Part shown: positions 1 to 11,159 of the stretch, piece after piece
Numbering within the stretch: the stretch's first letter is position 1
Layout: the number at the start of each line of letters is the position of its first letter
From: Gnetum montanum
Taxonomy: Eukaryota; Streptophyta; Gnetopsida; Gnetales; Gnetaceae
NCBI GenBank assembly: GCA_015680685.1
Contig: MNCI01007588.1
Span: forward strand, 82,104 to 146,103
DNA length: 64,000 nucleotides
Direction: 5' to 3'
Position numbers and translations under genes: made by a program
The notes under the pieces: generated by a model
Databases searched by the model: none
Told to the model about the DNA's origin: nothing
The model's input: the letters and a program-made list of their open reading frames with translations, nothing else

Positions 1-159
1 CCACAATATGCTAGCCCCTCACCTACCTGAAACCCAATAGTATCCAATGCATCAATTCATCCCTTTCTAAGGGGCAACCTTGTTAGCAACACTAGCAAGC
101 CCTTGAGGTAGCAACATAGGAGACCCAATGAGTATCTCATAGACAAGATGATTAGGCAA

Positions 160-1250
160 CATCAAGACCAAAAAGCATTAGGTTCACCAAAGCCAATCCC
201 CATATCTACAATCCCCATGCCCAAGGCAACCAAAGAGGGCACAATAAGCAAACTACTAGGGAGCATTGAGGCCCCTAAACAAACCAGGCAAGAGAAGCCC
301 AAATTGCCTCTATGAGAGATCGATCTCTTAGGCCACCTGGAAGAAGTCAAGGCCAAGAAAAACATGGTTGATGGCAAAGACTTTGTGGATGCATTAGCCC
401 AAGTCAAGCAAACACTGAAGCAAAAAAAAAAAAAAAAAACACAACATTAAGCTTGTATGACTTAATCATGACCTGATCTGCCCACTATGAGCACTAGTGT
501 AGATGTTGACCTCCATTCCTATCATGGAGGAAATCCCTACAGATGAGACCTCTATCCATGTAGTGATATTGCCTCCCACACCATAGGAATTGAGTTTCAT
601 TTACCTAGCATTTCATGAAGAAGCAATTAAGGTTAATCCTGAGAGGGGTGAGGTCATAACAACCCCCATGTTCATCACCATACATGTTAGGTAATGCAAG
701 ATATGCACAATACACATAGATGATAGAGCAACAACAAATGTTATACCATACACTATTATGGATAAGTTAGGCCTTGTGCATCAATTAGGCCAACAAAAAA
801 CACATGTCTAAAATCCTTCAACGAGTCATGCATCATCATTAGGGGCACTGTCACCATAGCCTTTGTAGTAAGGGAGCAATTCCCCACCACTACCAAATTT
901 ATTATTGTAGAGGAAATGCTGGGGTTTAACTTAATATTGGGTAGACTTTGCTTGGCCCAATTATGAGTAATCTCCTATTCAATTCATCAAGAGATCCACC
1001 TCCCATATGAAGGTGGCAAACTTATCATCTATGGTGATAATGGTACCCCTTTGGTCATTAACAACATAGATATGGAGCAAGGGTCGGAATTTGAATTTCC
1101 TAATGATGCACCTATGGTAGAAAATGAAACGCATGAGGTGAACCCACTCAAAAATATAGTAGAAGCCAATGACCTCCTAGAGGATGCCCTTTGGGTAGAA
1201 TTACCCTTTGAAATAGCAAGTGAGGGTCAAGGAAACTACCAAATTGTGTA
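160..1250 (+). pseudogene. Ty3/gypsy (Tat-like) gag end and protease remnant
   Basis: Plus-strand reading gives gag-like fragments (about 200-420), a poly-A run at 422-439, and then a decayed retroviral-type aspartic protease at about 640-960. The protease shows IDDRATTNVIPYTIMDKLGL where plant Ty3/gypsy elements have an Asp-Gly-Ser active site followed by N-V-(I/L)-P. The stretch 1051-1250 resembles the linker between protease and reverse transcriptase. Stops and frameshifts are frequent, so it is dead. RT, RNase H and integrase do not follow, so pol is deleted or displaced. The Tat-like assignment rests on its likeness to the better preserved element at 11-14.5 kb and on the shared repeats after it. 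Confidence 0.6.
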
Positions 1251-1559
1251 AACCAGGCCCTATGCATCTCCTAACCCATATCAAGTTAGGAAGCAACTGC
1301 TTGACTAAGGTATCCCCTTAGTCCAAAACGTGTTGGGTGCCTACTTGCTATCCACTTCCGTGTGCCCTATATTTTACCTTTTTGGTTATGTCACAGTTAT
1401 TTCACTTAGATCAACATTTTTTTCTACTTATTACGCATTGGTTTGCTTTGTTTACACATTCATCTACTTAGTTTATGCATTTTCTCATTTATTTTACCCT
1501 TTCATAGTTATTATGTTAATGCATGAAAAACATCAAAATGCATAAAAATCATAAAAGCC
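1251..1559 (+). other. Retroelement spacer with a hydrophobic ORF
   Basis: There is no recognised domain. A 71-codon reading frame (1330-1545) is rich in Phe, Tyr, Leu and Val and would be membrane-like if translated. A similarly hydrophobic, T-rich stretch occurs after the integrase of the related element near 15.03-15.2 kb. This suggests conserved untranslated sequence between pol and the 3' LTR rather than a protein. Confidence 0.35.
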
Positions 1560-1915
1560 AAAATTACAAAAAGAGAGATAGCAACATGTAGCCTGTTATG
1601 GCCTTAAATTGGCAACATTGTGACCTGGTATGACCTAAAACTATTGCTTTTAATTCCATCACTAGTGGCCTAGAATGACCTTAAACTAGCAGCGTGCGGC
1701 CTAGAATGCCTTAAACTGTCATCTTCAATCCCATCGTTGGGGCCTGCTATAGCCTTAAAAGGGCAACACATGACCTAAAATGGCTAAAAACCAACATCAA
1801 CCCTCTTGCTATGGCCTTAAATTAGCATGAGGCCCATCAAGGCTTTAAACAAACAGCAGACTTGCTATGGCTTGCAATGGCCTAGTATCGCTATGGCTTG
1901 TAATGGCCCAAACTC
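1560..1915 (+). repeat. Degenerate tandem repeat built on CCTTAAACTAGCA
   Basis: Units of roughly 30-45 bp share a core of the form (GGCCTAGAATG)CCTTAAAcTaGCA and vary in length and sequence. The same kind of array lies at 14560-14930, after the integrase of a second Tat-like element. It is best read as the repetitive untranslated region that sits downstream of pol in this element group. Confidence 0.6.
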
Positions 1916-2256
1916 ACATACTCATAGAAAATGCAATAAAATCATCATATAGGTATAAAAGTTTACACATTATACTAGTAAATAATCATCCATAGCAAAT
2001 GTAATATGCATAGCAATACATAGCATGAATAACATCACATGGCAAAAATTTAGCAAAAAAACCTAGTCGGAGGTATATCTAGTCATGCTCAACCAGTAGC
2101 GCTAGGTGAGGGTGGAGGTTCTACTTCCTCAATCAAGTTGCTGGGGCCCATAACATCAGCTAGTACCTACCAAAACCATTAACAAATATGCATTATTAGC
2201 AAGCAAGCATGCACTATATGAGCTAACTCAAAACATCAAAAGCATAAAAAACTAAC
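1916..2256. other. No recognisable feature
   Basis: AT-rich sequence between the tandem repeat and the caulimovirid copy. I see no open frame, RNA gene or clear repeat. It may hold the junction of the viral insertion, but no target duplication is visible. Confidence 0.3.
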
Positions 2257-2918
2257 ATGGCAGAAACTCCGTTAGATGTCTCAGAACCTAATGATGATGA
2301 AGACTACTATGCACTACATATGAACAGAGCTAGAGCATTTAGGTCATTAAAATTTTCTTCGACATCTAGAGGTTTATTTGGTGGTAGGAACCCTCCATCT
2401 TTAGGATTATACGGTATGCCGAGAATTCCTTCCCCATCTACAACAAATAGATATGACGTCCAGTTAGAAAATGAAGTAGAAGATTTAAAAATCGAGATAG
2501 GAAAATAAAAAGAAAACTAGCAATAACTCCATTAGAAAATATACCTAAATATATGTATATAGAATCTCAACTTTGTAAGAAAAAATACGAATATAAAAAA
2601 TTAAAACAAGCATTAAGAACCCAAGATAGTTTTCTAGATGCCCAACCTGTCCAATCTTCTGAAAGTTTAGAAGAAGGAATGGAAGAACTAGAAGGCTATG
2701 TACAATCACAAGAACAAGGAAAAGAAAAGGAAATAGAGAAACCTCCTAGTCCTATAAAGGAACAAAAAGAGGAAGATATCTATTTACCTAAAATATCAGA
2801 AGGTGTGAATAAGTCAATATGGCGAACCCAAAGAATAAAACAACTCCAAGAGTTTATAAAATGGGCTCAACATGAAATTGAAGCTTTACAAGTAGAGGAA
2901 GAATCTAATAACAAATAA
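2257..2918 (+). pseudogene. Caulimovirid N-terminal acidic/coiled-coil region
   Basis: Two open stretches, 2257-2508 (starting MAETPLDVSEP) and 2553-2918, are separated by stops near 2508-2552. The first contains a Ser/Arg/Gly-rich segment and then a charged helix. The second is Glu/Lys-rich with a Pro-rich insert and ends in a helix with heptad-like spacing. It lies just upstream of the protease, where caulimovirid polyproteins often carry structural sequence. I recognise no movement-protein or zinc-finger motif, so the function is unassigned. Confidence 0.45.
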
Positions 2919-2940
2919 ATCTATGAATTAGAAATAAAAA

Positions 2941-3405
2941 TGAATCATCCTTTAATGATTCATAGTAATAAGAAAACTCCTCTAGCTGTATCCATTTGTA
3001 CTTTTTGGATAAAATTAGAAGAATACAAACCATATCCTATTGATACAGTAATAGATACAGACACAGAAGTATCTGTAGCTAAATCTAGTATAGTACCATC
3101 TTATTGATGGAAAGAAATAAAACCTTTCCTAGTTAGATTCGATAAAGTAGATAAAAAGATTAGTAAAAAGACCTCATTACATATACAAACACCATTAGGT
3201 AATATTATCTATTTTATTGTCCATCTTATAGATTGGTTAGATTACGATATGTTGATAGGCGTAGATAATTTAAAATTATTAGAGCCTTATCAAATTACTA
3301 GAGACAAAATCATATTACAAAAATATGCATATAAAAGAATATTTTATCCTATGACAAGATTCAAATGTTATGAAGAAGTTAAACCTATCAAATCAACTAC
3401 ATGGT
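2941..3405 (+). pseudogene. Caulimovirid aspartic protease, degenerate
   Basis: The segment reads VIDTDTEVSVAK near 3049-3084, where an Asp-Thr-Gly active site is expected, so the catalytic Gly has become Asp. A second conserved hydrophobic segment (DYDMLIGVDNLK, about 3243-3278) matches the flap/second half expected of pepsin-type retroviral proteases. A stop interrupts it near 3105. Its position directly before the RT supports the call. The active-site change alone would abolish activity. Confidence 0.55.
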
Positions 3406-3597
3406 AATTCATCAGATTCAACAAAAATTTGAAGAATTTGGAAAAATGAAACAAAAGCTGTTAACAGTTGCCAATGAAAATCCTGTTGCATTTAGACACT
3501 GAAAGGAACATTGGTGCCATATAGATTTGATCGATAATTTTCAAATTAAAGCCAAGGCACATCATATGGGAATGAGTCCTGAGCTATGACAAGAGTG

Positions 3598-4410
3598 TGA
3601 AAAAGAAATTATAGATTTATTAGATAAAGGATTTATTACACCCAGTACAAGTATGTTTGCCTGTGCTGCTTTTTACATCAATAAAAGAGTAGAATTAACA
3701 AGAGGAAAAAAGAGATTAGTTGTAAATTATAAACCTTTAAATGAAATTATAAAACTTGTCCAACATCCAATACCCTTAAAAGACGATCTTTTTCAACGAC
3801 TCAAAAACACTCATATTTATTCAAAGTTCGATTTAAAATCAGGATTGTGGCAGATCCAGATATACCCAGAAGATAGATGGAAGAATGCATTCACTGTACC
3901 TGGTGGTTTGTATCAATGGAACATACTTCCATTTGGTATAAAAACAACACCATCAATATTCCAACAAACCATGGATAAAATATTTAGGTCGTATAAGTTT
4001 ATTTTAGTATATGTCGATGATATACTAATATTATCTAAAAATTCTCAACAAAATTTATAGCATTTAGAAACATTTTATCATATAATTTATGATAATGGGT
4101 TAGTTTTATCTCCTTCCGAGAAAAAAATAGAAATAGGTGTGGAAACTGTTAAATTCCTTGGAATGAATATAACTCATGGTAAAATACATCTGTAAGACCA
4201 TATCTTGACTCAAATACAAAATTTTCCAGATGAGATAAAAGATAAAAAACAATTACAATGTTTCCTTGGATGTATCAATTACATTTCAGGATTTTATGCA
4301 AAGTTAGCTGAAGATAGAAAATTATTAAATCAAATGCTAACAAAAGAAGTAGGTAATTGGACTATCCAACATACTCAAGAAGTCAAGAGAATAAAAGAAC
4401 AATGCTAGAA
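3598..4410 (+). pseudogene. Caulimovirid reverse transcriptase, stop-interrupted
   Basis: One reading frame carries the RT core: RLVVNYKPLNE (about 3715-3750), SKFDLKSGLWQI (about 3822-3855), FGIKTTPSIFQQTMD, and the catalytic YVDDILILS (about 4012-4038). The thumb/connection region continues to about 4405 (LGCINYISGFYAKL). In-frame stops occur near 4058, 4193 and 4406. The first two catalytic-domain aspartates (FDLKSG and YVDD) are present. RNase H follows in the same frame. This is the best preserved part of the viral copy. Confidence 0.8.
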
Positions 4411-4438
4411 TCTACCTTAGTTAAAATTACCAACAACA

Positions 4439-4828
4439 GGTAAACTCATCCTAGAATGTGATGCATCAAATGAATTTTGGGGATGTGTCTTAACGGAAGA
4501 TTTGGATGGCATAACATACATATGCAGATATGCTAGTGGTAAGTTTAACCTAACAGAATGTAATTACACAACACCCATAAAGAGTTATTAGCAATCATAA
4601 AAGGTATAGAAAAATTTAGATTATTCCTCTAGGAAACACATTTTATCATAAGGAGTGATCTAAAGCATTTTGATAAGTATCTCCAAGTGAAAAATCTTAA
4701 TAAGGTAGCCCACACTAGACTTATACGTTGGAGTCTCTTTTTAGCAAACTTTAATTTTGAAAGTCAGTTTCTTGATGGTAAGAAAAATGCATTAGCAGAT
4801 TATCTTACCAGTGAATTTCATTTATAAT
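4439..4828 (+). pseudogene. Caulimovirid RNase H, frameshifted
   Basis: The domain starts with LILECDASNEFWGCVL (first catalytic Asp) in the RT frame. It shifts frame near 4575, then continues with KELLAIIKGIEKF (Glu of the second motif), IIRSDLKHF (third Asp) and GKKNALADYLT (last Asp). All four acidic positions can be read across the two frames, with one stop near 4630. The order RT-RNase H, with no integrase afterwards, is typical of pararetroviruses. Confidence 0.7.
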
Positions 4829-4851
4829 GTCTAATGTGTGTTTAAGTATGT

Positions 4852-5715
4852 ATAGAGTTGCTTTATCAAGAAGCATGGCAAAGAAGACATACTAGAAGAT
4901 TATGTGGTGTTAATATAACTAATCAGTATTTGCAACAAAGTGAAATGGAGCAATACAGATCAGATAATGTTTTCCAATGAAATCAATTTTGCGAGATCAA
5001 TAAAAACCTACACGTATGGACTAGTGTAACCCGTTCATCCTATGGTATCCGTCAAAAGAATGCCTGGAAGAAAGTAGCCCTAAAAACTATGGTAAATCTT
5101 AGAAATTTAGATTTTGAGGCTACTTTTGCTAATTTCCTTCATGACTGGCTAATGTATCAACCAAATGCCTTCCATGTTTACCATATTAGCTTTGACCCTG
5201 GTTGTCATGTAACTCAATCCTTTTTACCATGGTGGCAACGATATGGTTGTACTCCAAAATACTTTCCTGATGGCTTTCCTCAAAGTGTCATCAGATCAGT
5301 CCAAACGAAAGAGCATGATGACTTGCATTATTTCACTAGAATCCAATCCATAGCATGGCATCTACTCCATAAAGAAACTGATTCTCCAGCATACTTCCTA
5401 GCATCTGCTTTTTGTTACTGGTTGGATTATTAGAACCCATGGTCGCATGCTTGGTATCAAGACATATACACAGCCACAGAAGAAGATATTCTTCAACATT
5501 ATCGTGAGAATCATTGTTATCCTCTATCTTTGGAACTGTATCATTGTAATCTAGAATATTGCCAGCTCAGAGGTATTGGTGGGGTCCATCTTCATGAATT
5601 CCTCCTCCATGAAGAACCTGTTGAAGATCAAATGTCAGATCCATCATCACCAGTCACCCATTTGGATGAAGACCAAGATAAAGATGAAACAAAATTTGAT
5701 TCTGATGATAATTAA
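4852..5715 (+). pseudogene. Unrecognised C-terminal region after caulimovirid RNase H
   Basis: A long frame with few stops (open 5089-5433, then 5530-5715) follows RNase H. It is rich in Trp, Tyr, His and Cys (for example SFDPGCHVT, FLPWWQRYGCTPKYFPDG, SAFCYWLDY) and ends in a very acidic tail (Asp/Glu-rich, 5620-5715). I cannot match it to a named domain. It is collinear with the polyprotein and has the same degree of decay, so it is likely part of the same viral lineage. It could be an inclusion-body/transactivator-type product or a lineage-specific domain. Confidence 0.5.
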
Positions 5716-6430
5716 AGTTATTCTATTTGCCATTGCTTGTAATTATCTAATTCTATTCAGATAGGTTTGGTGTGTATTCTGATGTTATTCGGATAAGTTT
5801 GTAGTCAAGTCCAGAACCCTAGCTGAGTTAGCTTGGTTCGATCTTATCCTTGGGAGTCCCAAGGTGTGTTCTACATTGGTGAGCTCTAGCGGTAACTTTC
5901 TAATGTTAGCCTCCAAACACCAGAGGTTCTCAACTTTGAAAAGTTACATCCAGTCCTCCTAGCCAAAGTCAATACCTTCAAGGGTCTTGCCTTTGTCCAT
6001 GATCGTTCATGTGGGTGGCTTCATGGAAAAGATAGTAGAAGAGGCCTCTCCAGAAGGGATGATGATCTACCTCATAGGAGAGTCACTCACAATTGTACTC
6101 TACATGAATAAGTTATATGCTTGCTTCCTGCAAGTTTCCTCAAGAAACATCTCAAGGTAGTAGCATTCAATAAACTGCTCCTATACCATTGCAAGTATGC
6201 ATCGCTCTCTCACATTTACTAATCCTTATGCTTCTTTTACATCTATCCCCACCAATAAACCTTGGTGCTATAATTCTTTCAATCCTAATTCTTCTAGGTG
6301 AGCAAATTTATCTAGAGCTACTGCTCTACCATCTCCCATGTGGCCTCGTTCTTACCTCTGAGAGCTATCCAATATCTAGCATACTTAATCTTAGAGGTAC
6401 ACCAAGTATCATCTCCTCACAATCTAGCCA
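5716..6430. other. No recognisable feature
   Basis: Low-complexity to unique AT-rich sequence after the acidic tail of the viral copy. Reading frames on both strands are short. It probably includes the viral 3' junction and host retroelement sequence, but I see no repeat of 1916-2256 that would mark a target duplication. Confidence 0.3.
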
Positions 6431-9300
6431 CTATGTAGTCATATCTAGATTAAAGATCTTTGATCTTCTCATCTTGGCTAGTCATCCTCTCCTACAGTTC
6501 ATGCACATGTTTCCACAGGTGCTCATTCGAGTGCCTATAAACCCACAATGCCTTCACATAGGAAAGCACACACTTGTTTGATGTATTGTACATATGACAA
6601 GACACTTGATCAACTTCGGGAAGAAGGTCAAGTAGGGCATCCACCTTGGCCACCCTGCTTAGGTCCCATTGTAGCTTAGGGCTAGTAGACATACAACAAC
6701 CATTTAATCTTAGTTGAAAACTAAGCATTTAGGCAATAAACAAGATAGCACAAAGTGAAACAACATTGCAAACATATTAAGCCTAGGGTCTGCTTGTCAC
6801 AAGTAGTCCACGATGTTCTCAACAACACCTTCCATAAAGGTGAATTTATTCAACATATCTATCCATGGCTCCATGTAGTAGGTAGATGTGGGACCACTAG
6901 CAGAAATATCTAATGTTATAATACAACAATGCAATTACCATATGACCTAACAACTAAAGATACCAGAGCAAAGAAGGGAAGACAGATGACAATACAAGCT
7001 GATTACCTAGCAAGCCCCCAGGTGTGAGTGCATGGGGCTTACCTAGCTATGTACCATCAAACAAGATGTCAAAATCACCCCCATCATGGTGGAGCAACAC
7101 CTCTTCCTCCAATTGCCAAAGGGCCTCTACCACCTCGTGAAGCTCATCTCCATGAGCCACCTTCTCCTCCTTAGCCTGAGGAGGCACTTCCTCCATTACC
7201 AGCCTGGCTACTGCTCTTGCAACGCTCTCTTCTTTTTCTACAATTAACACATGTATAGCACATCATTAGATAACTAATAGTATAGCATAAAAGAAAAACA
7301 TAGAATAATATATATATATATATATATATATGAATGTAACTAAGGCATCTAAGAAGCTAAACATACTAACCTACAACATCTACCCACAAGTTGTATAGCT
7401 TAATGTTGATCCTTTTGCTACTTGGCATCCTAATCTTAGATGCAACTTCCTCTTGAGGATGTGGCCTCTTGATCTTGGCCTTAGATGGTCACACCATCTC
7501 TACTATGTAGCGATCCACCTTGCGCATGTCCCCAGTGCCAACTAGAGGACCCTCACCTATATTATTGCATGAATAATGCAAGTGTCCCACAAGACCCTTG
7601 GTTGTTATTGATAACAACTCATTGATTCCCTCTAGGGGGTCCTACACAAGTTTGGTTAAGAACATATGCTTGATCCATGTCGTGAAAAACTTCTTACAGT
7701 CCTACATCACCCATCGTCCATCATCTCACATGATCAAAAGTTCTACGAATCATTGCAAGTATCCTGCGAAGAATGTAATATGGGTGTGGGATCTTGCCTA
7801 GAGGTTGAATTAAAGCCTAGAAATCTCTACATGTAGGTTGATGGCTATGTATAAAGCCTAGTTAAACTTGGCACTTGCTAGTAGCACCTCCTTCATCACC
7901 CATGCCTATTCCACCCCTAGGATCTTTCCTTGGGAAAGCAGCTTTGGAAAGGCACAAGTGCGGAATAAAGGGTAGAGCTCTAGCACCTCAGGTATTAGCA
8001 CATCTTTGATCGATATGCCTTTGTGTGATTGAGTGACCCCCAACTAGTCCTCAGTCTCCCCTCTATAGTCCACCTCCCTGCTAGCCTTATTGACAATCAT
8101 TAAGCCATTAGCAGGGATGCCAAAGAGATTAGCAAAGAATGGTGATAAATTTCTTAACGTCACTACTAAAGGAGTTGATGATGGTAACCATTTCAACCAT
8201 CAGGATACTTGGGCTAAGGGCTAAGAATAGGTCCATTAACCCAACATGCATTAGCCAAGTCGTCAATGCATGTAGCACTTTGTGGCATAGCCAATCTTGC
8301 ACACCCTTCACATGCTTGTATTTCATGATAAGGGTGGCCTCTGTGTTACTCATGGTGACCACCGTCACCTTGGTTGAGGTAACCACCACTGCAACACATA
8401 GCAAAACAAAATTATCATCATGTAAATAAGGTAAACTGAAAGGCATACATAAGCAAGAACATGAGCCAAAACATAGATATGCACATGGAAAAAATAGAGT
8501 GTGAGATGAGGGTGGTCCTACAAACACCTCCTCGATGTTAATCTCACTAATATCCCATTCCTCATCCAACCAACCATGGATCCTGCATCACTTGTAGGCC
8601 TTTAGGTATTGGGAGATGTAGGCCTCTAGATTGTGCCCCAACTACTCAATCATGGCTGCTCAAACATTCATGCTAGACGAGAATACCTCCAAGGTTGTGT
8701 AGGTTAAGGCTAGAGCATTTGCCTCATCATGCAAGCCCTCCTCATCAACTCTAAACCTAGAATTAGCCACAAGAAATTAGCAATATAACACAAGCAAGTA
8801 GCACAAAACACTATGGGAGCCATAAAAGCACTTACCCTCTAGTGTATTAGACGATTCCAAGTGGGTTCTAGAATAGGGTATGCACCTACTACATGATGAA
8901 AAGGGTGTTACTCTTGTTTTAACAAGCAAACCCCATCATGTGCCATACCCTAAATAACTATTGAATGCTCCTAGGACCTCTACTTAAGCCCCCTACCCCA
9001 TCAATGTTTGTAGTGAGCTCATCTAAGACGAACTTTAGGATGCTAAGGTTAGCCTTGGGTAGCAACATCTTGGTAACGACACTAGTAGCCTCAACCACTA
9101 AGTGTGACCACATTATCACATTGAATTGGTACAATAGGTATTCCAGGAACTCTCAAGCCCTTGTCTAGAACCACACCACCTAATGGTCCACTTAATATCT
9201 AGCATAGGCATGTTAGGGACAGGTTCACTCATGCAACATAGGATGCCCATGAGCTCAACCATTATTAGAACTGACTTTAGCAGCACCCTGCAATTATTAA
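6431..9300 (-). pseudogene. Decayed minus-strand coding-like sequence, possibly an antisense retroelement ORF
   Basis: Several minus-strand stretches read like protein with interruptions: 8129-8569 (open 146 codons), about 7450-7900, 7047-7250 (Glu-rich) and 6492-6728 (coiled-coil-like). They are separated by AT-rich, intron-like gaps, one with a TA run. Composition and the alternation of coding-like and AT-rich pieces suggest a spliced gene read leftward. Its position between Tat-like pol remnants and an LTR-like region recalls the extra, often antisense, ORFs known in plant Tat/Ogre elements. I recognise no domain, so identity is unknown. Confidence 0.3.
7309..7331. repeat. (TA)n microsatellite
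   Basis: An uninterrupted run of about eleven TA dinucleotides. Confidence 0.95.
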
Positions 9301-9449
9301 GCAATAGACAAGGCATTAGTATACATGCATAGGTGTAGAATTTTGATATACACATTATGAATTATTAACATAAATTAACAAAAGTGCAATTTTGGCTATA
9401 CACCCTAAGGCCCCATGGGTGTAGGATGTCACTTAACTTGTTCGATGCA

Positions 9450-11130
9450 CCTAGCTCTCACTAGACTATAACATATTTTTACAAGCTTAGCACTACATTT
9501 TGCAAGTTTAGCACTATGAACATTTAACAAAATTTGGAAAATTTTTGACTAACTTTGGACTACCTTAGTGGAGAATGTAGTCCTAGAAACTGCAAAATTT
9601 TGACTAACTTTGTACTACCTCAGTGGAGAGTGTAGTCCCTTGACAAACACACATTTTGGCAAACACTTAGTAAGACAAGCATTTTAGCAAATACTTAGCA
9701 GACTATGCTCTCAATGCATGGAGAGTGTAGTCTCCTCACAATGTTGCACCTATCATGCCCGACTAAGCCTCACCTTGCCCCTACTACCATGGCAGGCCGC
9801 GCCTTCATCGCCACCTTAAAAACTAAAAAAACAAAAACAAATGACACCAATCTTAGCCACATCATAATGCACAATGGCAATTGTAGCCCTCATAGTTGTG
9901 CCATAGTGCAAAATGCACAGAACCCCACATCCCCCATGATCATGCCATGATGCGTTATGCTCGGGATCCTTAGCCCCAACGCCTTAACCTCAAAGCAAAA
10001 CCAAAAAAAAAAATAAAAAATAAACAAGAGAGACAACTGTGTGTGATGCTAGTCATAGACATTTGCAATTGTAGCCCAACATGTAATGATGGCCATAGCC
10101 ACACCACGGCTTGCAATGTGTGGGGCTCAAAAACTTGCACAAACTTAACTCCCCATGCATGCCAAAACCCCACACATGTGCCAAAACCCTGCACAACCCA
10201 AAACCCCTACATGCAAACCCTGGCCCACGCATAGCCTAAGCACGACCCCAAATTCCATGGCCATGCCACACTAAAAAATATAAGAAAAATAAAACAATAC
10301 AGTGTAACAATGCGAAATTCCAATCTCCCTTCCCTGCACCACCATGGCTTGAATAGGTATCCTAGACCCAAACAGGGATAGGAACCCTTCTTAATGCTAT
10401 GTTGCACCATGGCAGCGCATGGCCATGATGGCCACTACCACAGTGGGGCACATGGCCAGTGCTATATGAAGATACTCTCAAACCCTTGAACTAACAAAGT
10501 AAAAAAATGAAACAAAAAATGAGCTAAAGGGGAGAGCATAGTCGATGTACCTAGCTAATGTCAATAGCCTCCTCACCTCCACATGCACTTGTGGTAAGTG
10601 GCCTAGTGCTCTCTCTCCCTCAACAATGTTCACCAACCCTGGGTGAAGGCATCCAGTTTAATGGATCATCTTCCTCTAACTATGCTCTCCACTAATGGCA
10701 AAGGCAAAAATAACAATAAGACTATGCTCCCAACGTCATGGTGAAATGGAAAAAATGACAAGTTATGATGGTAAAATCACACCTATATACACACCCCTCC
10801 TTGGAAGTCATTTAATGACCCACAAACTTGGGACTATGCTTCACACCAAACACCTAGTGGAGAGCATAGTTGAATGAGAGCATATTCAAACATACTTAGC
10901 TTGAAATTGTGATTTTTCATTATCCTACAAATGTGCAAATCAATTCCACTCCTCGAGCATGGTTTACCCTCCCTGAAATGACATGTTTGATGTGTCCACA
11001 ACTTGCGAAAGCCCAAAAGTTGCACAAAAATATTTACGTTCCATAGTAACTTGCATGCATACTTAGGCAAATTTCATTGGATTACTTTTCCCATTTGTGC
11101 ATATTGAATTTGTGAAAAATGTGCCACTTA
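9450..11130 (+). repeat. LTR-like region of a Tat-like Ty3/gypsy element
   Basis: Shares with 16.1-17.3 kb a distinctive vocabulary: GACTATGCTCTC, GGAGAGTGTAGTC/GGAGAGCATAGTC, 'ttttctaagtg' spacers, and a closing segment (CCTAGTGGAGAGCATAGTTG at 10851-10870 against CCCAGTGGAGAGTGTAGTTG near 16.98 kb). A near-perfect hairpin lies at 9701-9732. Pol-like reading starts shortly after, at about 11160. I read this as the LTR and leader of a Tat-like element. Exact TG...CA ends and a primer-binding site could not be fixed. Confidence 0.45.
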
Positions 11131-11159
11131 ACATTCTTCTGGTTTATTTTACAGGAACA

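Larger units (their letters stand above)
2257..5715 (+). mobile_element. Endogenous caulimovirid (pararetrovirus) copy, defective
   Basis: Collinear plus-strand segments give an acidic/coiled-coil region, an aspartic protease, a reverse transcriptase with YVDD, an RNase H and an unrecognised C-terminal region. No integrase and no LTRs are visible, and the RT (LVVNYKPLN, FDLKSG, PFGI, YVDDILIL) is of the pararetrovirus type rather than the Ty3/gypsy types elsewhere in this window. No movement-protein region or CCHC finger was found upstream, so the copy is partial. Several in-frame stops and at least one frameshift in RNase H show it cannot make a working polyprotein. Caulimovirid lineages endogenous to gymnosperms are known. 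Assignment to one of them is inference. Confidence 0.72.

Noticed and set aside
1330-1545. Hydrophobic 71-codon frame resembling a membrane protein
   Set aside because: The composition follows from a T-rich tract, and a similar tract recurs in retroelement untranslated sequence at 15.0 kb.
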